Source: Gemmatimonadota bacterium (lineage in GTDB: Bacteria > Gemmatimonadota > Gemmatimonadetes > Longimicrobiales > Gaopeijiaceae). Taken from it: a DNA stretch of 64,000 bases. The DNA lies in contig JAJDXS010000018.1 in the NCBI GenBank assembly GCA_022823145.1, positions 1 to 64,000 on the forward strand, given 5' to 3'. This document shows, piece by piece, positions 7,537-15,213 of this stretch (positions are counted from its first letter, which is position 1; each line of letters starts with the position of its first letter). The notes under the pieces are model-generated. The model saw only the letters and a list, made by a program, of their open reading frames with translations, ran no database searches and had not been told where the DNA came from. Made by a program: the position numbers and the translations under genes.

Positions 7537-9300
7537 TCAGCGCTTCCCGCCGGCCCGTTGCTCGGCCGCGACCTTGAGGGTGACGATATCCACGTTGCGA
7601 AACTGCTGGTGCCGCACGGACGATGCCAGATGCCGAAGCAGCCTGAGCGAGATCTCCTGCTCCTCCGGTCCGCCCTCGGCCTCTTCGCCGAGCCATGCCA
7701 GTCGATCCTGCAGGTTCAGCTCCTCCTGTCCCGGGGCGGCCGCCTTGAATCGCAGGACGGCTTGTCCTTCCTCCCTGGACGCGGTGATCAGCAGCGCACG
7801 CTCCTTCAACCCGGGTTCGTCGACCTCCATGCTTCCGGCATCGCGAGACTCGAGGAGCATCAGCAACGTCTCCTCGCAGGCGGCCTCCATGCGCTCCGCA
7901 GACGTCTTCATCCCGTGGCGGCGGGCGAAGCGCAGGATGAAGTCTCTGATCCCCGGCAGTTCGGCCACGTCGAGGCTGCCGCTGAACCGTGCCACGCGCG
8001 GCATCGTCACGGCCGCGAGCAGGATCGCCACCAGTCCGCCCGCAGTCATCCCGTTGCTCAGAAGGCCACCGGCCAGTTCGGCCAGCTGGTCCGCGAAGAC
8101 CAGGTCGAACTCGACGGCGATGCCCGTCCACACCGAGATGCCAGCGATGAGACCGCTTCTCGGATTGGTTCGGGTTCCGGCAACCACTTCGCGCATGCCG
8201 ACCACGAACAACATGCACATGACCACAGCGATCGACGCCGCGGCGACGGCGTCCGGTACTGCGAGAATCACCGAGACCAGCTTGGGCAGGCACGCCAGCG
8301 CGATCAACGCGATCCCGGCCGCAACGCCCACGCTCCGGGCTGCCACGCCGGTCGTCTCGATCGCGGCGATCGGCGTCGGATGCAGGGTGTTCGGAATCGC
8401 ACCCGTCAGGCCAGCCAGGGCGTTCCCGACCCCCTCGGCTGCCAGGGCGCCCTGGACCGAGCGAAAATCCACGGCGCGTCGGCCGCGCCATGATACGCGC
8501 TGCGTGGCGACGGCCACGCCGACCGACTTGGTTGCCCCGACGAGCGCAATGAACAGAAAAGCGGGCAGGAGCGCCCAGAACGACGGGCCGAAACCCAGGT
8601 CGAGGCCCGGGGGGCGGCCCTGCGGCACGCCGATCCAGGCTGCATTCGCCACGAGCCCGGTTTCGTAGATCCCGAAGAACGCGCCTGTGACGGCTCCGGC
8701 CGCGATTCCCGCCACGGGCGCCCATCGGCGAAGCCCGCCCCTTCCCTTCAGGTAGATCCCAACGGCCGTGGCCAGCGTTGTGAGGGCGCACAGCGGACCA
8801 GCCACGGCCGGGGCCCCGCTCGGCACCTCGTTGAGCATGCGCAGGAGAATCGGCATGACCGTAACCGGCAGCAGCATGATCACCGTGCCTGTCACCACAG
8901 GTGTGAGAATACGGTGCAGCAGGGCAAGACGCTCGGAGAACGCAGCCTGCGCCAACCCCGACACCAGTACCAGCGTCGCGAGCATGGCCGGCCCCCCCTG
9001 GAGGAGAGCGGCGACGCATACGGCGATGAAGGGCGAGGAGGCCCCGTGAAGCATCAGGTACCCGGCACCGAAGCGCCTCAGCCTGACCGCCTGCACGATG
9101 GTGATGACGCCGCAGGCCACCATACCGGCGAAGACTGCCCACACCAGGAACCTCTCCGCGTCCGCCGCCCGAAAGACGATTGTGGGCAGGAGTACCGCCG
9201 AATTCAGTGTAAGAGCCGCGAGTTGAAGGCCGAGACCGAGGGCAAGGGGCCGCTCAATCGGGTCGGACGCTTCGTAGCGGAGGTTGTCGTCGGGTCTCAT
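7537..9300 (-). CDS. NCS2-type (xanthine/uracil family) permease fused to an RsbW-like ATPase domain
   Basis: A 587-residue protein. Residues 1-440 are about 12-14 membrane spans resembling NCS2 nucleobase permeases, including the conserved region TGAIPNTLHPTPIAAIETTGVAARS. Residues about 445-580 are soluble and resemble the GHKL ATPase fold of RsbW-like anti-sigma kinases: an N-box-like helix MEAACEETLLMLLES, then beta strands, then EISLRLLRHLASSVRHQ. Clear G-box motifs are missing, so the ATPase part may not bind ATP. It is the first gene of the leftward operon with the TRAP transporter and amidase. The gene opposite starts about 95 bases away, leaving a divergent promoter region at 9301-9394. 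Confidence 0.75.
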   Translation of the reverse strand: MRPDDNLRYEASDPIERPLALGLGLQLAALTLNSAVLLPTIVFRAADAERFLVWAVFAGMVACGVITIVQAVRLRRFGAGYLMLHGASSPFIAVCVAALLQGGPAMLATLVLVSGLAQAAFSERLALLHRILTPVVTGTVIMLLPVTVMPILLRMLNEVPSGAPAVAGPLCALTTLATAVGIYLKGRGGLRRWAPVAGIAAGAVTGAFFGIYETGLVANAAWIGVPQGRPPGLDLGFGPSFWALLPAFLFIALVGATKSVGVAVATQRVSWRGRRAVDFRSVQGALAAEGVGNALAGLTGAIPNTLHPTPIAAIETTGVAARSVGVAAGIALIALACLPKLVSVILAVPDAVAAASIAVVMCMLFVVGMREVVAGTRTNPRSGLIAGISVWTGIAVEFDLVFADQLAELAGGLLSNGMTAGGLVAILLAAVTMPRVARFSGSLDVAELPGIRDFILRFARRHGMKTSAERMEAACEETLLMLLESRDAGSMEVDEPGLKERALLITASREEGQAVLRFKAAAPGQEELNLQDRLAWLGEEAEGGPEEQEISLRLLRHLASSVRHQQFRNVDIVTLKVAAEQRAGGKR

Positions 9301-9394
9301 GCACCTGTGGTTCGTGCTGACTCGCGCTTGTTCTCGCCGGCTCTACTACCTTCCTTCTCAACCTGACGGCTACCATAGCGAACGAGGCACCACC

Positions 9395-10417
9395 TTGCGA
9401 ACCCTGCACATCGAACCTTTCGCGGAGTGGATCCGCGAACTCTTCCAGCGCACCGCCGCAGAAGCGGGGATCGAGATGGCCTGGGGCGGGGAATTGCGCG
9501 GCGGCGGGCTCCGCGACGCGGCCGCCGAAGCGGACGTGCTGGTCACGGCCACGCGCCGGATCGGTGGCGATCTGATTCGGGACGCGGGGCGGCTGAGGCT
9601 GATCCAGGTGCAGGGGCGGGCGCCGTGGGCGGTCGACACCCGGGCCGCGGCCGCGGCGGGCATTCCCGTGTCGGTTCTTCCGCACCGGGGCGCGATCGCG
9701 GTAGCCGAGCAGTCCATCGCCCTCATGCTCGGGCTGTACCGGAAGCTGGTTCCCGGCCACCGGGGGACCCGCAACGCGGACTACAGGCCGCTGGGAGTCG
9801 AGCCGGTCCGCACCACCGAGCGCAGGATCGCCTTCAACTGGCTGGGCTACGACGATATCCGGCAGTTGCACGGGCGGGTCCTCGGCCTGGTGGGGCTGGG
9901 CGGCATCGGTCTGGAAGTCGCCCGGCGTGCCCGAGCCTTCGACATGGAGGTCGCGTACCACAAGCGCTCGCCGCTGCCGCGCCGGCACGAGCAGATGGCG
10001 GGCGTGCGGTACCTGCCGCTGCCCGAACTGCTCGCCGCGAGCGATATCGTCAGCCTGCACGCGCCGCACACCGAGCACACCGGGCACATCATCGACGCCG
10101 AGGCGCTGCGCCTCATGAAAAGCGACGCCATCCTCGTGAACACGGCGCGCGGCGGCCTGGTCGACGAAGCCGCGCTCCTCGACGCGCTGCGGACGGGACA
10201 GATCGCCGGCGCCGGGCTGGACGTGTTCCTCGACGAGCCGCTCCCCCGGGACAACCCGCTGATCGGTGCGCCCAACGTGCTCTTCTCGCCCCACGTCGGC
10301 GGGGGCACGGGGGGCGGCCAGGTTGGCATGGCCAGGGACGTGGTGGCTAACCTCGTAGCCGTGCGTGACGGGGACGAAGTGCGCGGGCTGGTCGCCGCGG
10401 GGACCGCATCGCCTTGA
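9395..10417 (+). CDS. D-2-hydroxyacid dehydrogenase (NAD-dependent)
   Basis: A 340-residue enzyme interconverting 2-oxoacids and D-2-hydroxyacids with NAD(P). The dinucleotide loop GLGGIG is at 167-172. The catalytic trio is Arg252 (NTARGG), Glu281 (FLDEPL) and His300 (SPHVGGG). I chose the TTG at 9395 because the protein then begins MRTLHIEPF like its relatives. An ATG at 9299 would overlap the divergent permease gene and add a non-conserved extension. It heads a rightward gene series. Together with the aminotransferase it could reduce the oxoacid left after deamination. Confidence 0.85.
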   Translation: MRTLHIEPFAEWIRELFQRTAAEAGIEMAWGGELRGGGLRDAAAEADVLVTATRRIGGDLIRDAGRLRLIQVQGRAPWAVDTRAAAAAGIPVSVLPHRGAIAVAEQSIALMLGLYRKLVPGHRGTRNADYRPLGVEPVRTTERRIAFNWLGYDDIRQLHGRVLGLVGLGGIGLEVARRARAFDMEVAYHKRSPLPRRHEQMAGVRYLPLPELLAASDIVSLHAPHTEHTGHIIDAEALRLMKSDAILVNTARGGLVDEAALLDALRTGQIAGAGLDVFLDEPLPRDNPLIGAPNVLFSPHVGGGTGGGQVGMARDVVANLVAVRDGDEVRGLVAAGTASP

Positions 10418-10460
10418 GCGCAGCGACCCCAGGATACACAACCGCATCGACGGGAACGCC

Positions 10461-11624
10461 ATGATTCGAGAACCGGTGCTGGTCCTGGCCTTCATGCTGG
10501 CGGTGGTGGCGTTTGCGCGCTGGCTGGAGGAGCGGTACGAGGCGATCAAAAAGATCAGTTCGGCGGTGGTGTGCACGCTGCTCGGGATCACGCTCGCGAA
10601 TGTGGGGGTGATCGAGCACACGGGGCCGGTGCACCAGGGCGTGTTCACCTTCGCGATCCCCTACGCGATCGTGCTGGTGATCATGGGAACGCAGTTGCGC
10701 GAGCTGGCCGCGGCCGGGCGTCCGCTGCTGGTGGCGTACGTTGCGGCGTGCGTGGGCAGTCTGATCGGCGGCTTTGCGGCGGGCGTCACGATGTCCGGAT
10801 GGGTCGGGCCGGAGACGTGGAAGCTCGCCGGGGCCTTCTCCGCGGCGTTCGCGGGCGGGGGGATGAACTTCGCCGCGGTCGGCCAGGGGCTGGACACCGA
10901 CCCGAGCACCTTCGCCGCGGCCGCGCTGGCCGACAACCTTTCGACCGTGCCCTACCTGCTGCTGCAGGTGTGGCTGGCGGGGGCTCTGGCGTCGATGTTC
11001 CTGCGCCGGACCCGGCTGGCCGGCGCGTGGGCGCGGACCGCCGCGGACGCCGAGGGAGATGCCGTCGACGAAGAGGCCATGCGCCGGCGCTGGACCGATT
11101 CCGACATGAGCATCACCGACCTGGCCATTCTCGGTGCCCTACCGCTCCTGGCGCTCTGGCTGGCGCGCATCCTGAGCGGGATGTGGCCGCTGATTCCCGA
11201 AGTCCTCTGGCTCACGACGATGGCGCTCATCGCGGCACAGCTCCCCTGGGTCAGGAAGCTGCGCGGCGCCGAGGTGCTCTCCTATTTCGCGCTGCACATC
11301 TTCTTCATCGTGCTGGGAGCCGCGTCCGAACTGGGCAGGGTCGTCGAGGCGGGCGCACCGATCTTCACCTTCATGATCGCGATCATTGCGGTGCACATGC
11401 TGGTGGCCTACGGGATCGGCTGGCTGCTGCGCGTGGACCTGCCCACCGTGTCGATCGCAAGCCAGGCGGCCATCGGGGGCCCCGGCTCGGCGCTGGCGAT
11501 CGGGATGGCCATGAAGTGGCACCGCCTGGTCGCCCCGGCGGTCATCGTGGGGATCTTCGGGTACGCGCTGGGCAACTACCTGGGGTTCAGCTGCGCGTGG
11601 CTCGTGCAGGCGCTGGTGGGGTAG
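10461..11624 (+). CDS. DUF819 family membrane protein (YjcL-like)
   Basis: A 387-residue protein with about ten or eleven membrane segments and two homologous halves split by a polar linker (about residues 190-215). Glycine-rich motifs such as AFAGGGMNFAAVGQ and QAAIGGPGSALAIG, one per half, are typical of DUF819. Its members are presumed transporters or exporters; the substrate is unknown. It begins 43 bases after the dehydrogenase and ends 5 bases before the earliest SDR start. Its position suggests transport of a pathway intermediate. Confidence 0.82.
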   Translation: MIREPVLVLAFMLAVVAFARWLEERYEAIKKISSAVVCTLLGITLANVGVIEHTGPVHQGVFTFAIPYAIVLVIMGTQLRELAAAGRPLLVAYVAACVGSLIGGFAAGVTMSGWVGPETWKLAGAFSAAFAGGGMNFAAVGQGLDTDPSTFAAAALADNLSTVPYLLLQVWLAGALASMFLRRTRLAGAWARTAADAEGDAVDEEAMRRRWTDSDMSITDLAILGALPLLALWLARILSGMWPLIPEVLWLTTMALIAAQLPWVRKLRGAEVLSYFALHIFFIVLGAASELGRVVEAGAPIFTFMIAIIAVHMLVAYGIGWLLRVDLPTVSIASQAAIGGPGSALAIGMAMKWHRLVAPAVIVGIFGYALGNYLGFSCAWLVQALVG

Positions 11625-11629
11625 GGCGC

Positions 11630-12493
11630 GTGAGTGATCCCGACGCTGGCGACGGCCCAGCCCTGACGTTACGTCAGGGTCGTTTTGCGACAGAGACCCT
11701 CGAAGAGACCGACGTGCTCGTGACCGGAGCCGGGCGGGGGCTGGGGAGCGGGATCGCGGCTGCACTGGCGGCGGAGGGCGCGCGAGTCTGGCTGGCGGCG
11801 GAGGTCCGGGAAGAACTGGCGTGGACCGCCAACCGGATTCACGATGCGGGCGGCCGGGCAGAGGTGTGTCCGGTCGACCTGTCACGCGAGGACGGACGCG
11901 ATTGCCTGGTGCGCCTGATCACCGGTGAAGCCGCCAACCTGCGCGCCGTCGTCAACAACGCCGGGGTGCTCGAGCGACAACCCATCGAGGCGCTCGACCG
12001 GGAACACTGGGACCGCATCATGCGGGTCAACCTCGAGGCTCCGGTGTTCCTCACCCGCGACCTCCTTCCGCTGCTGCGGCGCCGGGGGGGCTCGATCGTC
12101 AACGTCTCGTCGCGCGCGGGCGTCGAGGGGTTCCCCGCACAGATCGCGTACTGCGCGTCGAAGTTCGGGATCGAAGCGTTCACCCGGTGTCTCGCCCTGG
12201 AACTTGCCGGATCGAGGGTGAGCGTCAACGCGGTCACCCCGGGCATCCGGCTGAAGCCCACTTCGCTGACCCGGCGGCAGACCGAGCGCACGGATCCCGC
12301 AACCCGCGCACGATGGGAAGATCCCCTGAAGCTGGGGCCCGCCTTCGTATTCCTGGCCGGCCTGCGCGGAGAGGTCAGCGGATGCCGTTTCGATGCCCGT
12401 GTGCTCACACATGCGCTGAAGGAGTGGGGGTCGGAGGGCGTCGTTCACCGAGCGGCCGAGGTGGCCGAGTATGGACGGGAGAGTGGATCATGA
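11630..12493 (+). CDS. Short-chain dehydrogenase/reductase (SDR)
   Basis: A classical SDR. Counting from GTG 11630, the cofactor loop TGAGRGLG is at 32-39, NNAG at 109-112, the catalytic Ser in NVSS at 160-161, and Tyr174-x3-Lys178 in YCASK. It should oxidise an alcohol or reduce a ketone with NAD(P). The start is uncertain. GTG 11630 places a perfect 9-1-9 palindrome (11661-11679) inside codons 11-17. GTG 11714 would place the palindrome just upstream, as at the hydantoinase gene, but begins only four residues before TGAG. The C-terminus past residue 230 diverges from common SDRs. Confidence 0.82.
   Translation: MSDPDAGDGPALTLRQGRFATETLEETDVLVTGAGRGLGSGIAAALAAEGARVWLAAEVREELAWTANRIHDAGGRAEVCPVDLSREDGRDCLVRLITGEAANLRAVVNNAGVLERQPIEALDREHWDRIMRVNLEAPVFLTRDLLPLLRRRGGSIVNVSSRAGVEGFPAQIAYCASKFGIEAFTRCLALELAGSRVSVNAVTPGIRLKPTSLTRRQTERTDPATRARWEDPLKLGPAFVFLAGLRGEVSGCRFDARVLTHALKEWGSEGVVHRAAEVAEYGRESGS
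11661..11679. promoter_or_regulatory. Palindrome CCCTGACGT-T-ACGTCAGGG
   Basis: A perfect inverted repeat of nine bases per arm around one T. A near-identical palindrome sits directly before the hydantoinase start at 15191-15213. Length and TGACGT arms resemble operators of MerR-type regulators, but no such gene is in the window. It falls at the SDR 5' end, so it either controls the SDR from within an upstream promoter or lies in its first codons, depending on the true start. Confidence 0.6.
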
Positions 12494-12518
12494 GCCGACG
12501 AAGAGAGGGGGGATGCTG

Positions 12519-13247
12519 ATGAGCGCGGTCGAGGTGGCCTTGTCCTGGCGCGCGCGCGCCGCAATCGAGGCCGGATCCGGCGCCCGGTCCGGTCCCGACC
12601 CGGCCCCGTTGCCCGAGCTGCTGGAGAGCCTGCGCCACCACCTGCTCGCCGGCGAGACCCACTACCCCGACCGTCCGGGGATGGTGGAGCTGCGGCTTGG
12701 GGTGGGCGGCGCGCTGCCGGGGGCCGGATACCCCGAGTGCGGCCCGGACGGCGTCCTGATCACGGCGAGCGAGGGCGAATCGCTCTTCGTGACGCTGCTC
12801 GGCCTCGGCGCCGGGAGGGGCGCTTCGTTTACGGGCAGCGCGCCGGGCCGGCACAGCCGCCTCTTCGACTGGATGGGGCTGATGCCCGCGGACCCCGACC
12901 GGACGGGCCGTGGATCGGTGGTGTTCCACTACACGGACCGGGCGCGCGCCCCGGCCCGGGGGACCCGGGGACGCGTCCAACGCAACCAGTCGGTGCCCCG
13001 CATACACGCCATCGGCGATCGGCTCTTCCGGTCCGACGCCCCGGGGTACTCGGACGGCGCTCTCGCCAACGTCATCGTGGTCGGTTCCCTGGACGGCCTG
13101 TCGACGATGCAGCCGTTCCGCCTCGGCTTCGTGGCGGCCCCTCCGAAGACGCTGGCGGGAATCGCCAGGTGGAAACAGGCATCCTCGATCTGCTCGCCCG
13201 CGCCGTCGCAGCGGGCGGCGCTCTTCGCTCTGGGAGTCCGGCCGTGA
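12519..13247 (+). CDS. Truncated, lysine-less class I aminotransferase-like protein (pseudo-enzyme)
   Basis: A 242-residue protein that aligns with the large domain of the next gene's aminotransferase. Matching parts are HYPDRPGMVELR, VLITASEGESLFVTLL, and IVVGSLDGLSTMQPFRLGFVAAPP against VVLSGFSKAYAMTGFRVGYLVGPP. The residue matching the PLP-binding lysine is Gly193. The substrate-side Arg201 (FRLGF) is kept. The C-terminal small domain is absent. It should not catalyse transamination itself. The start ATG 12519 has a purine-rich ribosome site (gagagggggg) six bases upstream; ATG 12513 is possible. Its stop overlaps the start of the active aminotransferase (GTGA), suggesting the two are made together, perhaps as a complex. 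Confidence 0.65.
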   Translation: MSAVEVALSWRARAAIEAGSGARSGPDPAPLPELLESLRHHLLAGETHYPDRPGMVELRLGVGGALPGAGYPECGPDGVLITASEGESLFVTLLGLGAGRGASFTGSAPGRHSRLFDWMGLMPADPDRTGRGSVVFHYTDRARAPARGTRGRVQRNQSVPRIHAIGDRLFRSDAPGYSDGALANVIVVGSLDGLSTMQPFRLGFVAAPPKTLAGIARWKQASSICSPAPSQRAALFALGVRP

Positions 13248-14437
13248 CCGCGCAGCGTCCCGCCGCCGGCCGCGAAGCGCAGCGCAAGGGCGCGCAGGGG
13301 ACCTCGCTGCGCTATCGCATGATGGCGCTGGCGCGCTCGCGCCGGAACGTCATCTCGTTGGGGCGCGGGGACCCGGACATCGACACCTCGCCGGCGATCA
13401 TCGAAGGCGGCCTCGCGCGGTTTGCCGAAGCGGGGCGCGCACGCGGCACCGGCCCGGTCCGCGGCCTCGCCTCCCTCCGCGAAGGGATCGCGGCGCGCTA
13501 CGCCCGCGAGAAGGGCATCGAGGTGGATCCCGCCCGCGAGGTCCTGGTCGCCAACGGTGCCCAGGAGGGACTCTTTCTGGCCATGCTGGCGCTGGTCGAC
13601 CCGGGCGACAGGGTCGCGTGCCAGGATCCGCGCTACAGCTCCTACGACCAGGCGATCGGGGTTGCGGGGGGTGAGATCGTCCCGGTTCCGACCGGTGGCG
13701 ACCGCCCGTTCCTGCTCGGAGGAGGCGAGCTGCGCGAGCATGCCCGGGGCGCGAAGATGCTCGTCTTCGTCAACCCCTCCAATCCCACCGGCGCGTGCGT
13801 CGAGGGCGACGGGGTCGAGGCGCTCGCCCGCGCCGCGGCCGACCTCGACCTGGTCGTACTCTCCGACGAGATCTACGAGGACGTCGTCTTCAACGAGACG
13901 CCGTTCCGTTCATTTCTGGCGGTGGACGGCGCCCGGGAGCGGACCGTCGTGCTGTCCGGCTTCTCGAAGGCGTACGCGATGACCGGCTTCCGGGTCGGAT
14001 ACCTGGTCGGTCCGCCCGCGTTCATCGATGCCGTCGAGGCCCTGAAGAGCACGACCTCGGGTCCGTGTCCGGCCTTCTCGCAGCATGCGGCGCTCGCGGC
14101 CCTGGAGCCCGACCCCGATCCCCGCCCCGCCTACCTCGCGCGCTACCGGGCACGGCGCCGCGCCCTGCTCGACGGTTTCGCGCGGCTGGGGATTCCACAC
14201 GGTCCCCACGGCGGCGGCCTGTTCATGTGGGCGGACATTTCGCGCTTCGGGATGGACGCGGAAACCTTCTGCTACCGGCTGCTTGACGAAGCGGGGGTGC
14301 TCATGTTCCCGGGCAACGCCTTCGGACGGCGGTGGCGGGGCTGGGTGCGCGTGTCGCTGCTGGCTCCGGAGGCCCATATCCTCGAGGCCATGCAGCGGAT
14401 CGCGGGATTCGTGGGTGGACTGGTGGCGCGCGACTGA
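13244..14437 (+). CDS. Class I/II pyridoxal-phosphate aminotransferase
   Basis: A 397-residue aminotransferase transferring an amino group between an amino acid and a 2-oxoacid. All fold-type I landmarks are present: Asn180 (NPSNPTG), Asp208 and Tyr211 (LSDEIYEDV), PLP lysine Lys242 (SGFSKAYAMTGF), and Arg250. A C-terminal Arg is found in GWVRVSLL. The GTG start at 13244 overlaps the stop of the preceding lysine-less paralogue. Substrate specificity is not readable. With the hydroxyacid dehydrogenase and hydantoinase nearby, it fits amino acid breakdown. Confidence 0.88.
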   Translation: MTAQRPAAGREAQRKGAQGTSLRYRMMALARSRRNVISLGRGDPDIDTSPAIIEGGLARFAEAGRARGTGPVRGLASLREGIAARYAREKGIEVDPAREVLVANGAQEGLFLAMLALVDPGDRVACQDPRYSSYDQAIGVAGGEIVPVPTGGDRPFLLGGGELREHARGAKMLVFVNPSNPTGACVEGDGVEALARAAADLDLVVLSDEIYEDVVFNETPFRSFLAVDGARERTVVLSGFSKAYAMTGFRVGYLVGPPAFIDAVEALKSTTSGPCPAFSQHAALAALEPDPDPRPAYLARYRARRRALLDGFARLGIPHGPHGGGLFMWADISRFGMDAETFCYRLLDEAGVLMFPGNAFGRRWRGWVRVSLLAPEAHILEAMQRIAGFVGGLVARD

Positions 14438-14463
14438 CGGGTTCTGGTATCATGGGTTCGGCA

Positions 14464-14492
14464 CCGTGGCGGCCCCATGTCCGGGGCCACGG
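14464..14492. terminator. GC-rich hairpin between aminotransferase and peroxiredoxin genes
   Basis: The stem CCGTGG/CCACGG (14464-14469 with 14487-14492) continues as CCCC/GGGG (14473-14476 with 14483-14486), with a three-base bulge and a six-base loop. There is no T run afterwards. It may be an imperfect terminator of the aminotransferase transcript or a leader structure of the peroxiredoxin gene, whose GTG is 26 bases downstream. Confidence 0.35.
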
Positions 14493-14517
14493 AAGCACAA
14501 ACCCGAAAGGAACCACC

Positions 14518-15177
14518 GTGACACTGAGAATCAACGACGTCGCTCCCGACTTCCAGGCCGACACCACCGAGGGCCCGATCAGCTTCCACGACTGGATCGG
14601 CGACGGCTGGGCGATCCTCTTTTCGCACCCGAAGGATTTCACCCCGGTCTGCACGACCGAGCTTGGCACCGTGGCCGGTCTGAAGGACGAATTCACCCGG
14701 CGCAACTGCAAGGTGCTGGGCATCAGCGTCGACGGCGTGAGCGACCACCACGCCTGGTCGAAGGACATCGAGAGTTCGCAGGGGCACGCGCTCAACTATC
14801 CGCTGGTGGGCGACCCGGAGCTGAAGGTCGTCAAGGAGTACGACATGCTGCCGGCGGACGCCGGCGACACGAGCGCGGGGCGCACCCCCATGGACAACGC
14901 CACCGCGCGCTCGGTCTTCGTGATCGGCCCGGACAAGCGGATCAAGGCCACCCTGACCTACCCGATGAGCACGGGCCGCAACTTCGCCGAGATCCTGCGG
15001 CTGCTGGACTCGATCCAGTTGACCGCCTCGGAGCAGGTGGCCACGCCGGCGAACTGGGAGGACGGGGACGACGTGATCATCCTGCCCGCTGTCTCGAACG
15101 AGGCGGCGAAGGACAAGTACCCGCAGGGGTGGGACGAGCCGCTGCCGTACATCCGCATCGTCCCGCAGCCGAAGTAG
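14518..15177 (+). CDS. 1-Cys peroxiredoxin (Prx6/AhpC-TSA type)
   Basis: A 219-residue thiol peroxidase. The peroxidatic Cys45 lies in DFTPVCTTE. There is no clear resolving cysteine, and the long C-terminal extension is typical of the Prx6 group. It reduces peroxides with an external thiol donor in the cytoplasm. The GTG start follows an AAAGGA ribosome-binding site (GAAAGGAACCACC-GTG). It sits between catabolic enzymes, which may point to oxidative by-products of the pathway, but this may be incidental. Confidence 0.9.
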   Translation: MTLRINDVAPDFQADTTEGPISFHDWIGDGWAILFSHPKDFTPVCTTELGTVAGLKDEFTRRNCKVLGISVDGVSDHHAWSKDIESSQGHALNYPLVGDPELKVVKEYDMLPADAGDTSAGRTPMDNATARSVFVIGPDKRIKATLTYPMSTGRNFAEILRLLDSIQLTASEQVATPANWEDGDDVIILPAVSNEAAKDKYPQGWDEPLPYIRIVPQPK

Positions 15178-15190
15178 GCACGGCCAAGGG

Positions 15191-15213
15191 AACCCTGACG
15201 TAACGTTAGGGTT
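15191..15213. promoter_or_regulatory. Near-perfect palindrome abutting the hydantoinase start
   Basis: Arms AACCCTGACGT and ACGTTAGGGTT around a central A match at ten of eleven positions. The core is shared with the dyad at 11661-11679. It ends on the base before the GTG of the hydantoinase gene, so a protein bound here would block translation initiation or a promoter overlapping it. There is no other ribosome-binding site in this spot. Confidence 0.6.

Noticed and set aside
10571..11629. Open frame running into the SDR gene from inside the DUF819 gene
   Set aside because: The region before 11630 overlaps the DUF819 gene in another frame and has no domain; only the part from 11630 or 11714 is SDR.
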